A stretch of 64,000 bases of DNA from positions 136,027 through 200,026 of the forward strand of contig DIWZ01000006.1 of assembly GCA_002435955.1 (NCBI GenBank), given 5' to 3'. The notes under the pieces are model-generated. The model was not told the DNA's origin. It searched no databases and saw only the letters and a program-made list of their open reading frames with translations. The DNA is from Pelobacter sp. UBA6093 (GTDB lineage Bacteria > Desulfobacterota > Desulfuromonadia > Desulfuromonadales > Syntrophotaleaceae). Position 1 is the first letter of the stretch. Every line of letters starts with the position of its first letter. This document shows positions 9,122-17,843 of the stretch, piece by piece. Both the position numbers and the translations under genes were made by a program.

Positions 9122-10996
9122 TTGAAAACTATAGATGAGCTGATCGAACTCTCCGTAAGCAAAGCACCTGAAAAACCGGCGTTACGCATCAAGATGGCCG
9201 GAACCTGGCAAACGACAACCTACCAGCAGCTATGGCATGAGGTTAGTCGCATAGGCGGCGGTTTGCGCCGATGGGGATTGGAAAAAGGCGATCGCGTGGC
9301 TTTGCTTGGCGCGACATCTCCCGCCTGGGTTGCATCCTATCTCGCGATTCTGCAAAGTGGCGGGATCGTGGTTCCGGTAGACAAAGAGCTGAAATCGGGT
9401 GAGTTGCGACACGTGCTGGGTGATTGTGGCGCCAGACTTCTGATGGCGGAGCGTGCCTACCTGGAACCTCTTCACGAGATCGGGCAGGACCTTTCCGCCC
9501 TTGAAAAAATCGTCCTGCTCCAGGATGCAACCGACCTGACGTTACCTTTGCAACTCAACCAGGCTATGGAAGACATTGTCGATACCTGGCGCGATCTTGT
9601 ACAACGTCACCAGATCCCCGTGGAGATCCAACAGCACATGGAAACCCAGGGGCGCAATCTGGAAGAAATGCTGCATCGGCATGCTGCCAGGACCGAAATG
9701 ACTGAGAGGAAACAAAGATCCCATACAAGTGTATTTAACGAAACCTCGGAAGGGCAACGTTCCTTCATTCGGCGCTTCGGACTTGTCCCGGTGTCAGGAT
9801 TTGCCGGGGATGGCCCCCCTCCCCCGACTGATCGCAATCCCGTGGATACAGCGGTTATTCTCTACACATCGGGAACTACCGGGCGTGCCAAAGGTGCCAT
9901 GCTAAGCCACGCCAACATCGTTACCAATATTGAAGCGGCCGTCAGGCATCTGGAGATCGACGAGAGGATGCATACCCTTTCCTTTTTGCCCATCAACCAT
10001 GTTTTTGAGCAGGTGGCCGGCATCCTGGCTCCGCTATCTCTAGGCGGCACGATTTCCATCGCTGAATCCCTCAAAAAGATCGGCCAGAATCTGGTTGAAG
10101 AAAACCCGACCCATGTCATGGGCGTTCCGGCAGTCTATCGGGTTTTACTTGGCCGCATAAACCGTAGCATTGAGGATAAGCCCCTGTCGCGAACGCTGTT
10201 TGCCATCCCTTTCACGCGCCCGCTTGTGACCGCCAAAGTAAGAAAAGCCCTCGGGAAAAACATAACCTTTGTAAGTGGCGGAGCGGCTCTTGATCCCGAA
10301 ATCGCAAAAGGCATGGCCAAGTTGGGATTTACCATTTTGCAAGGTTACGGCATCACCGAAACCTCGCCAATTATTTCTGCGGAATGCCCCAAAAAACGCA
10401 AGTTCGGCACCGTCGGACAAGTCATTCCCGGTGTTGAAGTGCGCATTGATAATCCCAACGAAGAAGGTGTTGGTGAAATCCTGGTCAAGGGTCCCAATGT
10501 GATGCAGGGATACTACAAACGTCCGAAGGCCACCGCGGCGGCGATTGTCGATGGCTGGTACCACACCGGGGATCTCGGCCATCTTGACAAGGATGGATTC
10601 CTGTCGATTTGCGGCCGCATGAAAAACCTGATCGTTACCCCGAACGGCAAGAATGTCTATCCGGAAGAAGTGGAAAATGAACTTTTGAAATGTCCGTTCA
10701 TTGCAGAGGTGATGGTTTACGGGCACAAGCTTTCTGAAACCGCCGAGGAGGTTCATGCCATCATTTATCCGGATCAGGAGGCGTTGGATGCTCATGTAAG
10801 GGAGGCAGGCAAACCGTCGCTGAGCGAGGCCGATGTGGAGGAATTGATTCGCCACGAGGTGCTAGCAGCGGGCAAGCGCCTGGCCGATTACAAAAGGGTG
10901 AAACGTTTCACCCTGCGCGACGATGAATTTCCCAAGACAACCACCAGAAAAATCAAACGTTATGTGGTGGAGGCGGATATCCTGGCAGCCCGATAG
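9122..10996 (+). CDS. Long-chain acyl-CoA synthetase (AMP-forming)
   Basis: Activates a fatty acid to acyl-AMP and then acyl-CoA; the exact substrate is unknown. The 624-aa protein has the adenylate-forming signature YTSGTTGRAKGAMLSH near residue 247, the YGITETSPII motif and the GWYHTGDLGHLDKDGF hinge region. A segment of about 70 mostly charged residues (roughly 165-235) precedes the first motif and looks like an insertion compared with FadD. The start is TTG at 9122 with AAGGAG upstream; no ATG suits better. It stands alone on the plus strand. Closest to the FadD/FAA1-like class. Confidence 0.88.
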   Translation: MKTIDELIELSVSKAPEKPALRIKMAGTWQTTTYQQLWHEVSRIGGGLRRWGLEKGDRVALLGATSPAWVASYLAILQSGGIVVPVDKELKSGELRHVLGDCGARLLMAERAYLEPLHEIGQDLSALEKIVLLQDATDLTLPLQLNQAMEDIVDTWRDLVQRHQIPVEIQQHMETQGRNLEEMLHRHAARTEMTERKQRSHTSVFNETSEGQRSFIRRFGLVPVSGFAGDGPPPPTDRNPVDTAVILYTSGTTGRAKGAMLSHANIVTNIEAAVRHLEIDERMHTLSFLPINHVFEQVAGILAPLSLGGTISIAESLKKIGQNLVEENPTHVMGVPAVYRVLLGRINRSIEDKPLSRTLFAIPFTRPLVTAKVRKALGKNITFVSGGAALDPEIAKGMAKLGFTILQGYGITETSPIISAECPKKRKFGTVGQVIPGVEVRIDNPNEEGVGEILVKGPNVMQGYYKRPKATAAAIVDGWYHTGDLGHLDKDGFLSICGRMKNLIVTPNGKNVYPEEVENELLKCPFIAEVMVYGHKLSETAEEVHAIIYPDQEALDAHVREAGKPSLSEADVEELIRHEVLAAGKRLADYKRVKRFTLRDDEFPKTTTRKIKRYVVEADILAAR

Positions 10997-11033
10997 TTAC
11001 GAGTCCGGTACCGGCGAAATTGCCGTTTTTCTG

Positions 11034-11432
11034 CTACGCCCCTCCCCTGTTGATTTCGGATACCTGACTGTTCAGAGTCCAGAAATCGTAAAGAATGCCT
11101 AGCCCGAAGAGCCCTGCGGTTAAGAGGTACACCAAGCCCGTAACCCATTTTCCGAGATAAAATCGGTGAATACCAAGTACGCCAAGGAAACCTAGGAACA
11201 ACCAGGCGATATTGTAATCAATCCGCCCGGAACTAAACCGCTCATCGGCCTGCCGATCCATTCCCGGTATAAGGAACAGATCAATAATCCAGCCGATAAA
11301 AAACAATCCAAGGGTAAAAAAATAAATGGTGCCGCTGATGGGTTTGCCGTAGTAAAAGCGATGCACGCCAATAAATCCAAAAATCCATAAAATGTAACCG
11401 ATCACCAGGCTATGGGTGTTGTTGTCCGTCAT
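11034..11432 (-). CDS. TM2-domain membrane protein (two TM2 repeats)
   Basis: A 132-aa membrane protein with two tandem TM2 domains, each with a helix pair and the hallmark G(F/V)xGxHRFYxGK turn (FIGVHRFYYGKPISG and VLGIHRFYLGKWVTG). TM2 proteins have no settled bacterial function. The ATG at 11432 (MTDNNTHSLVIGY) follows GGAGGAAG with good spacing; a longer frame to 11480 lacks one. It converges with the acyl-CoA synthetase gene and begins 70 bp from a 169-bp palindromic element. Confidence 0.85.
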   Translation of the reverse strand: MTDNNTHSLVIGYILWIFGFIGVHRFYYGKPISGTIYFFTLGLFFIGWIIDLFLIPGMDRQADERFSSGRIDYNIAWLFLGFLGVLGIHRFYLGKWVTGLVYLLTAGLFGLGILYDFWTLNSQVSEINRGGA

Positions 11433-11501
11433 GGGTTCTTCCTCCAAAATATGCGGTGGATTGTTAAAAACATGCTCCATCCCATTGAAACTGCGCCCTA
11501 A

Positions 11502-11670
11502 CCTAGTACCCTGTAACCCATAATCTTTCGCACCTTGCTTGTTCTTTGCCGCGTCAGCTACGTTCCGATTTCAGCTGCTTAGCTACGGCTAGGCAGAAGA
11601 AATCGCGCCTTACTGACACGTCAAAGCCCTACGCAATCCCTCGAAAGCCTATGGGTTACAGGGTACTAGG
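11502..11670. mobile_element. 169-bp palindromic miniature element (MITE-like)
   Basis: Perfect 21-bp terminal inverted repeats (CCTAGTACCCTGTAACCCAT plus A at 11502-11522, reverse complement at 11650-11670) bound a sequence whose two halves also pair imperfectly along most of their length. It encodes nothing. The right terminus supplies the TAG stop of rmuC. No flanking direct repeat is obvious and no transposase is present, so mobility would have to be in trans. Confidence 0.85.
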
Positions 11671-13072
11671 ACTCGAGGCCAAGTGTCGAAACTTCCGGTC
11701 CGCTATCTCCACAGTGCAGATCGATGTGAGAATTTTCCTGTATGGTAGTAGATAGCACTTTTGTATTCTGGATCCCCAATTCACGCAGATTTTCGGCGCG
11801 GCGAACCAGATTTCCTCGCCCGGTTGAGAGTCGCTTATGGGTCTGATCATAAGCTTGACGGGCCTTTTCAAGCAAGTCTCCCACCTTCTCCAGTTCAACC
11901 ACGAAACGGACAAAGTGATCGTAAAGGTTACCGGCCTGGCGTGCAATCTCCATGGCGTTGCGATTCTGATATTCGTAGCGCCAGATATTCTGGATGGTTC
12001 TTAGCGTCACCAGCAATGTCGAAGGAGAAACGATCATGATGTTATGTTCGAAAGACTTCCGGAAAAAATTATCATCCTCCTGCAATGCAAGCATAAACGC
12101 TCCTTCGACGGGGATGAACATGAGCACGAAGTCGAGGCTGGTGATTTCCGGCAGCGTTTCGTAATGTTTCCCCTGCAAGTCCTTGATGTGCGCATGCAGG
12201 GATACCAGGTGCTGACGGACGGCCTGGGCTCTCAGGTCATCGTCGGTAGCATTCACATATTTTTCATACGCTGTCAATGACACCTTGGAATCGATAATGA
12301 TATCTTTATTCTCCGGCAAATGGACAACAATATCAGGTCGCAGTAGACGGCCTTGTGCATCGCGATAGCTGCCTTGTGCTTCATACTCGCGCCCTTTGTG
12401 CAGGCCGGATTGCTCCAGAACCCGCTCAAGAATGACTTCCCCCCAAGTCCCTTGCGTCTTTGATTGTCCCTTTAATGCATTGGTCAGATTTACGGCATCT
12501 GTCTGAATCTGCTGATTGAGATCTTGCAGTCTTATGACTTCCTGACGCAGGGAAAATCGTTCACGGGCTTCTTTCTGGTAAGTATCGTCTACCTTCTTTT
12601 CAAAATCTTTGAGTTGCTCACGCAAGGGATTCAATACTTGATCGAGGTTAGCCCGGCTCTGATCCGTAAACCGGCGGCTTTTATCCTCGAAGATGCGGTG
12701 GGCCAGGTTTTGAAATTCAAGACGTAGCTGTTCTCTTGCATCCTGAAGAAGTTCCAGTTTTTCTGTGGCCTGCTTGCGTTCTTCAGTCAGGCGGGTTTCC
12801 AACTCTGCAAGGCGCACCGTAGCCAGGGCAAACGATTGCGCGATTTCCCGGCGCTCATGATCGGTTGCGCTCAATCGCCCGTTCAGGGCGACGATTTCCT
12901 GCCCCCTGGCATCCAAACGCTCCTCGAGCACCATCTGTGTTGCCGATGCCTGGTGCCGAAGCGCCAGTTTGTCGGCTGTCGCACGGCGTTGCATTATGGC
13001 TGCGACCACCAGGGACGCAAGAACCCCACCACCGCACACCGCGAGAAAAATAATCAACAGATCCATTTTCAA
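11666..13072 (-). CDS. rmuC: DNA recombination protein RmuC
   Basis: RmuC-family protein thought to limit DNA inversions; a nuclease-like fold is predicted for its core. The 468-aa protein begins with a membrane anchor (LLIIFLAVCGGGVLASLVVA), followed by a long coiled coil (about residues 30-190) and the conserved RmuC core with GQSKTQGTWGEVILERVLE and RPDIVVHLPENKDIIIDSKV. The C-terminal end runs into the terminal repeat of the 169-bp palindrome, which provides the stop codon, so its last residues may differ from those of relatives. Confidence 0.93.
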   Translation of the reverse strand: MKMDLLIIFLAVCGGGVLASLVVAAIMQRRATADKLALRHQASATQMVLEERLDARGQEIVALNGRLSATDHERREIAQSFALATVRLAELETRLTEERKQATEKLELLQDAREQLRLEFQNLAHRIFEDKSRRFTDQSRANLDQVLNPLREQLKDFEKKVDDTYQKEARERFSLRQEVIRLQDLNQQIQTDAVNLTNALKGQSKTQGTWGEVILERVLEQSGLHKGREYEAQGSYRDAQGRLLRPDIVVHLPENKDIIIDSKVSLTAYEKYVNATDDDLRAQAVRQHLVSLHAHIKDLQGKHYETLPEITSLDFVLMFIPVEGAFMLALQEDDNFFRKSFEHNIMIVSPSTLLVTLRTIQNIWRYEYQNRNAMEIARQAGNLYDHFVRFVVELEKVGDLLEKARQAYDQTHKRLSTGRGNLVRRAENLRELGIQNTKVLSTTIQENSHIDLHCGDSGPEVSTLGLES

Positions 13073-13086
13073 TCCATATCTACCTC

Positions 13087-13109
13087 AGGAGCCTGTCGGA
13101 CAGGCTCCT
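13087..13109. repeat. REP-like repeat, copy 2 (minimal palindrome)
   Basis: AGGAGCCTGTC, one central base, then GACAGGCTCCT: the outer arms of the repeat family joined directly with the interior missing. It lies between the downstream nitroreductase and rmuC and could fold in RNA. No T-run follows, so terminator function is unproven. Confidence 0.7.
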
Positions 13110-13125
13110 GGACCCAAAGAACAAC

Positions 13126-13656
13126 TCAGTTTTGCCCATAGCTATTAAAAAATACCTTATCGCCTGGAAGTGCATCAAGGGCATGGGGACGTTTGCTTTC
13201 ATCGGGATAACCAAGACTGATAATCGATGCCACCTCAAGATTCCCTGGAATCTGCAGTAATTCTTTAACATAGTTATCGGCCGACTGGCTGTCACGGTGC
13301 TGGCGTAACCTTATTTGGATCCAGCAACTTCCAAGCCCCATTTCCTCAGCGGTGAGTTGAAGGATGGTGGCGGCAATTGCGCAATCTTCCACCCAGACGT
13401 CGCAGCGCTCGGCATCCGCGACCAGAACGACAGCCAATGCCGCCCCTTTCAAAAAACCGGAACCATGTTCCTTGCTGCGGCCAAGTTTAGCAAGCAAACC
13501 AGGCTCGGTGACAAAAATAAACTGCCAGGGATTAAGGTTTCGGGAAGAGGGAGAACGCAACAAGGATTCAATGAGGATTTCGATTTTTTCTTTTTCGATG
13601 GGACGAGGTTGGTATTTCCGAATGCTGCGCCGTTTTCGAAGCAAAGATAGTAGCAT
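13126..13656 (-). CDS. Nitroreductase-family FMN oxidoreductase (copy 1)
   Basis: Small (176 aa) NAD(P)H:FMN nitroreductase-fold protein. The N-terminal FMN-phosphate motif LRKRRSIRKY and the SSRNLNPWQFIFV and GLGSCWIQI segments are typical. The ATG at 13656 is set by AGGAGGGG upstream; an extended frame to 13716 lacks such a site. It is clearly paralogous to the gene immediately upstream (same length, similar sequence throughout). The substrate cannot be read from sequence. Confidence 0.88.
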   Translation of the reverse strand: MLLSLLRKRRSIRKYQPRPIEKEKIEILIESLLRSPSSRNLNPWQFIFVTEPGLLAKLGRSKEHGSGFLKGAALAVVLVADAERCDVWVEDCAIAATILQLTAEEMGLGSCWIQIRLRQHRDSQSADNYVKELLQIPGNLEVASIISLGYPDESKRPHALDALPGDKVFFNSYGQN

Positions 13657-13725
13657 GGCTTCCCCTCCTGTAAGAGACATCATCCCGGGTGTCTTCAGTA
13701 TATAAAAGCGGGACACTCCCGCAAT

Positions 13726-14256
13726 TTATTGGCCCTGATAAACGTTTTTGTGAATTTTATGCATGGGCAGAGCATTGTGGGGATGAGCAGCAATGCTGGC
13801 GACCGGATAGCCTATGCCTACAATGGAGGCGACCTCGAGATTGTCTGGCAACTGCAGGATATGCCGTAATACGGTGGTTGCAGGAGTTCCCGATTGATGT
13901 TGTCGACGACGGATCTGCGACCAGCAACTGCCTAAGCCAAGGTCTTCCGCGGCGAGTTGGATGAAGGTAGCCGCAACCGCGCAATCTTCTATCCAGACAT
14001 CACTGATAGCAGGATCAGCACAAATGACAATACTTAATGGTGCCTGGGCCAAAAAGGCCCCGCCTTTGGCCTTTGCAGAAGATAATAAGGACATGATTTC
14101 GGGATCGGTAACCAGTACAAATTCCCAAGGATGCCGCCCTTTAGATGCAGGCGCTCGCAGCAGCGCCTCAGTCAAAAGCTCTATCTTCTCAACCTCTATC
14201 TGACGTTGATCGAAGCTGCGGATACTGCGACGTTTTCGCAACAAGTCGATAAACAT
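13726..14256 (-). CDS. Nitroreductase-family FMN oxidoreductase (copy 2)
   Basis: Second 176-aa nitroreductase, first in transcription order. The motifs mirror copy 1: LRKRRSIRSF, APASKGRHPWEFVLV and DLGLGSCWSQI. The ATG at 14256 has AGGAGG eight bases upstream; the TTG at 14262 is too close to it. Equal length and matching motif order point to local tandem duplication followed by divergence. The two genes are 69 bp apart and probably co-transcribed. Confidence 0.88.
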   Translation of the reverse strand: MFIDLLRKRRSIRSFDQRQIEVEKIELLTEALLRAPASKGRHPWEFVLVTDPEIMSLLSSAKAKGGAFLAQAPLSIVICADPAISDVWIEDCAVAATFIQLAAEDLGLGSCWSQIRRRQHQSGTPATTVLRHILQLPDNLEVASIVGIGYPVASIAAHPHNALPMHKIHKNVYQGQ

Positions 14257-14399
14257 ACTCAAGACCTCCTAAAAGTCCTATATTTTCAATTACTTCTAAA
14301 CATTAACAGCTGAAGGCCAAGAACACAAGGTTTCCGGACGGAAGAATTGGAGAGACAGGATCAAGGGAATTCAGAAGATAATGAAGGAACGCTGGATGA

Positions 14400-14900
14400 T
14401 CATTCCGCTTCTGAGGTGACCATGGCGGTCTGCGAGGCGGGTACGCGGCAAGGCACATCAATCTTGATGATTTCGCCACGTTTTTTGATAAAAATGTTTT
14501 TCTGTTTCAGGGAAGGCTCATACTCGTTACTTGTGCATTTCAATGCGTAGTTTGTGCCATTCTCAAGCCCTGGAATGAAAGCGGGCAAAGCATACTCAAT
14601 CTCGTCGAGGACGCATAATACGGTATTTTCCAACGATTTTTCTCCGCTATCCCATTGCTGGTTATTGTTTTCATCAAGATAGGCGTCGATGATAACCGTG
14701 GCGTTTTCAGTCGGCATAAGGGGCGCACCCCCAAAAATCAGGTTGAAGATGTTGTCCTTATTTACGCCTTCATTTTTGATGTTGAACTCGGTACCCGCCT
14801 GATCGGCCCATGCGGATTGCCCACCGCCGGTTATGTTGAACAAAGTCATGCAGAATATAATCATGGCAACAGATGCCATGCTTCCTGAAATTTTGATCAT
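14400..14900 (-). CDS. Secreted protein of unknown function
   Basis: I do not recognise this 166-aa protein. It has a signal peptide (hydrophobic MASVAMIIFCMTLFNI, likely cleavage after SAWA at residue 32). The mature part contains AYLDENNNQQWDSGEKSLEN, which resembles the Ca-binding turn of SdrD-B-like or collagen-binding-type beta domains, followed by a beta-rich region ending in an acidic tail. The ATG at 14900 is set by GGAG with six-base spacing. Its neighbours are the nitroreductases and hydF, with no sign of co-transcription. Confidence is in the gene, not the function. Confidence 0.7.
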   Translation of the reverse strand: MIKISGSMASVAMIIFCMTLFNITGGGQSAWADQAGTEFNIKNEGVNKDNIFNLIFGGAPLMPTENATVIIDAYLDENNNQQWDSGEKSLENTVLCVLDEIEYALPAFIPGLENGTNYALKCTSNEYEPSLKQKNIFIKKRGEIIKIDVPCRVPASQTAMVTSEAE

Positions 14901-15106
14901 TTCTAACTCCATGAGGCTAAACAACCGATTGGCGCACCGCTCACATAAAAATCCGGGTTGCGAGGCCATTATAGCTTTAATAGCGATTGCCTGCCAACAG
15001 GCAATAATTTTTGGCAAAAGGCAGTAGTAATCTTGCTATATTTCAATAGGTAATTTTTAAAATTCCAGCCCTGCAGGCGGGACCATACATAAAATCCTGA
15101 TTACGA

Positions 15107-15140
15107 GAAACGGCCTCCCCGATACCAGGGAGGCCGTTTC
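15107..15140 (-). terminator. Hairpin terminator downstream of hydF
   Basis: A perfect 13-bp stem (GAAACGGCCTCCC at 15107-15119 with its complement at 15128-15140) closes an 8-nt loop 43 bp beyond the hydF stop. The stem is flanked by A/T bases rather than a long T-run. It most likely ends the hydE-hydG-aspA-hydF transcript. Confidence 0.75.
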
Positions 15141-15182
15141 GTAGTGAAACCGGTCGGTGTTAAAAAACCACAGTCGGCAACA

Positions 15183-16433
15183 TCAATGCGCATGATTGAG
15201 AAAAGCAGGAGCCATTTCGCGATAAATATCCTCCGCCGCTGGAAAAGGCTTGAGAGCACGCTCGAAAATGCCAAGGGAATAGGCAATAGTGAGACCGTAA
15301 TTGCTGCACGGCACTCCAGCCTGCTGGCAGCGCAAAATGCGGGAAAGGACCTCCCGCCGGTTCCACATACAAGAGCCACAATTGATTACAAATTTATAGG
15401 AGGAAATATCCTCGGGGAAGTCATGTCCCTGAACATGAACAAAATCGAGCTTTCCACCGACATACTGCTGTAGCCAGCGCGGGATCTTCACCCGACCGAT
15501 ATCCTCCCCGATGGGGTGGTGGCTGCACGACTCGGCAATCAGGACTCTATCACCCGGAACCAGGTTTTCTATTGCCATGGTACCGCGAACATATTCCGAC
15601 AAATCCCCTTTAAACCGTGCAAAAAGGATGGAAAACGAGGTCATCAGAATATGATCGGGGGTGTCGCCCGCGACTTTCAGAAACGCCTGAGAATCGGTAA
15701 CCACCAGAGCCGGCGGCCGATTGAGGCGATCAAGCGCATCGCGTAATTCCCGCTCTTTAACGACCAGGCAATAGGCGTCGTTGTCTAGAATGTCGCGAAT
15801 AGCTTGCACCTGAGGCAGGATAAGGCGCCCCTTGGGAGCCTCCATATCGATGGGCACCACCAGGACCGCCATTTCCCCGGAGGGCACCAGATCGCCGACA
15901 ATGGATGGCGGGCTGATAAATTCCTCGGGCACGGTACGAACCAGGGCTTCGCGCAAATCCAGCAGGCCTTCGCCTTTTTCAGCCGCGGTAGATACACATG
16001 GCACCGCAAGTTTGGCAAAGCGCTCAAGGTGCAACGGATCAGGCTGAACCACGTCGACTTTATTAAAGACTACGATAAAAGGGATATGTCGCTGTTGAAG
16101 TTCCGCAAAGATCGCTTCTTCAAAATCACCCCACTTGCCTGCTTCGGTTACGATAAGGCCGATATCGGTGCGATCAAAAACCTGACGGGTCTTCTGCACG
16201 CGCATTTCGCCCAGGGCACCAACATCATCGATACCGGCGGTGTCGATAAACAGCACGGGTCCGATGGGTAGCATTTCCATGGGTTTCTCAACAGCGTCGG
16301 TCGTTGTACCCGCCACATTGGAAACGATGGATACGTTCTGTCGGGTCAAGGCATTGAGCAATGAGGATTTGCCTACATTGCGACGCCCGAACAGACCGAT
16401 ATGCAGGCGCATTCCTTTTGGAGTCGATTTCAT
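15183..16433 (-). CDS. hydF: [FeFe]-hydrogenase maturation GTPase HydF
   Basis: Scaffold GTPase on which the diiron subcluster is assembled before transfer to apo-HydA. The 416-aa protein has a P-loop GRRNVGKSS (residues 16-24), DTAGIDD as G3 and NKVD as G4. Its C-terminal cluster-binding part contains ESCSHHP, NCGSCMWNRREVLSRILRC and GVPCSNYG, matching the family's conserved Cys/His pattern. Its start overlaps the aspA stop by four bases (ATGA), so the two are translationally coupled. It is the last gene of the maturation operon. Confidence 0.95.
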   Translation of the reverse strand: MKSTPKGMRLHIGLFGRRNVGKSSLLNALTRQNVSIVSNVAGTTTDAVEKPMEMLPIGPVLFIDTAGIDDVGALGEMRVQKTRQVFDRTDIGLIVTEAGKWGDFEEAIFAELQQRHIPFIVVFNKVDVVQPDPLHLERFAKLAVPCVSTAAEKGEGLLDLREALVRTVPEEFISPPSIVGDLVPSGEMAVLVVPIDMEAPKGRLILPQVQAIRDILDNDAYCLVVKERELRDALDRLNRPPALVVTDSQAFLKVAGDTPDHILMTSFSILFARFKGDLSEYVRGTMAIENLVPGDRVLIAESCSHHPIGEDIGRVKIPRWLQQYVGGKLDFVHVQGHDFPEDISSYKFVINCGSCMWNRREVLSRILRCQQAGVPCSNYGLTIAYSLGIFERALKPFPAAEDIYREMAPAFLNHAH

Positions 16434-17842
16434 CGAGATACCTTGTTTATGGGCGTACCCAGGCGGGTAACGCTCTCGGGGGTGATGAGTTCATCGAATG
16501 TTTGTTCCGTTACCAGTCCGCTTTCAATGGCCAGGTCACGAAGTCCGCGACCTGTTTCAGCGACCTGTTGCGCAAGTTCAGTCGCCTTATCATAACCGAT
16601 AAGGCCCACCAAGGCCGTTACACTGGCTGTGGCATTAATTACATGTTGTCGGCAGCGTGCTTCATTGGCTTGCAGTTGTTCGATACAGAAGCGACGGAAT
16701 ATGCGACAGGCACCGCTTAACAAGTCCAGGCTGCCAAGCAGGGCATCTGCCACCAACGGCAAAAAAGGATTGAGTTCCAGGTGCCCCATGGCACAAGCCT
16801 GAGCTATGGCCTGGTCATTGGCCATAACGACCATGGCCGCTTGGGAAACCGCCTCCGGTATGACCGGGTTGACCTTGCCGGGCATAATCGATGAACCTGC
16901 CTGGCGAGGCGGAAGCCGGAGCTCACCGATCCCGGCATCGGGCCCTGACGACAAAAACCGAAGGTCACCGGATACCTTGATAAGATTGATCGCCAAAGCT
17001 TTGAGAATCCCGCTGACCTCGACAAAAACGTCGACATTTTGAGTGGCATCGATGAGGTTTTCGGCACGGGCAAGACCAAGTCCGGTAATGGCGCGCAGTT
17101 GTTCCACCACTTTAAAGATATACTGCCGGGGTGCGGCTAGCCCTGTGCCGATGGCGGTACCCCCCAGGTTGACAACCCGCAGGCGCTCTTCACACTTGTA
17201 GATTCTCCAGCGATCCCTGGCAAAGGCATCGGCATACGCCGACATTTCTCTGCCCAATGTAGTCAACGCTGCGTCCTGCAGTTGGGTACGACCGATCTTG
17301 ACGACATGAGCCAGGTTTTTTTCCTGGGCCTGGAATGCCTCAAGTAACGCCACCACCTCCCGTTCGAGTTGGCGCAGTTGCTGAATGGCAGCCACCTTTA
17401 GAGCCGTGGGAAAGGTGTCATTGGTAGACTGATGGAGGTTTATATCCTCCAGGGGGCTTATTGTCGAGTAATCCCCGAGCGGTTTGTCAAGCAATTGAAG
17501 GGCACGGTTGGCAAGAACCTCATTCACGTTCATATTGGTCGAAGTCCCGGCACCGCCTTGCAGGGCATCTACCAGGATATGCTCATCGAGTTGTCCTTCC
17601 ATCAATTCCGAACAGGCGCGATCAATGGCCTGGGCCTTTTCCTCGGGCCAGTATCCGAGCCCATGATTGGTCCGGGCGCAGGCAAGTTTTACCGCTCCGT
17701 ATGCGTGCACCAACGCCCTGTTAACCGCCCGCCCGGCCAATGGGAAGTTTTCCAGGGCCCTGACGGTATGGATGCCATACAACGCATGATCCGGTACTTC
17801 CAGCTCTCCGAGGAAATCTTTTTCAGTACGGAAGCCCCCCAT
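16430..17842 (-). CDS. aspA: Aspartate ammonia-lyase
   Basis: Fumarase/aspartase superfamily enzyme releasing ammonium from aspartate to give fumarate. The signature loop GSSIMPGKVNPVIPEA is present, with TSTNMNVNEV and HQSTNDTFPTA earlier. From the ATG at 17842 (MGGFRTEKDF) it has 470 aa; this codon follows the hydG stop by one base. An ATG at 17866 overlapping hydG is the alternative, and neither has a clear ribosome site. It sits between hydG and hydF in one operon. Fumarase is excluded only by closer similarity of motifs, so the substrate is likely but not proven. Confidence 0.88.
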   Translation of the reverse strand: MGGFRTEKDFLGELEVPDHALYGIHTVRALENFPLAGRAVNRALVHAYGAVKLACARTNHGLGYWPEEKAQAIDRACSELMEGQLDEHILVDALQGGAGTSTNMNVNEVLANRALQLLDKPLGDYSTISPLEDINLHQSTNDTFPTALKVAAIQQLRQLEREVVALLEAFQAQEKNLAHVVKIGRTQLQDAALTTLGREMSAYADAFARDRWRIYKCEERLRVVNLGGTAIGTGLAAPRQYIFKVVEQLRAITGLGLARAENLIDATQNVDVFVEVSGILKALAINLIKVSGDLRFLSSGPDAGIGELRLPPRQAGSSIMPGKVNPVIPEAVSQAAMVVMANDQAIAQACAMGHLELNPFLPLVADALLGSLDLLSGACRIFRRFCIEQLQANEARCRQHVINATASVTALVGLIGYDKATELAQQVAETGRGLRDLAIESGLVTEQTFDELITPESVTRLGTPINKVSR

Positions 17843-17843
17843 A

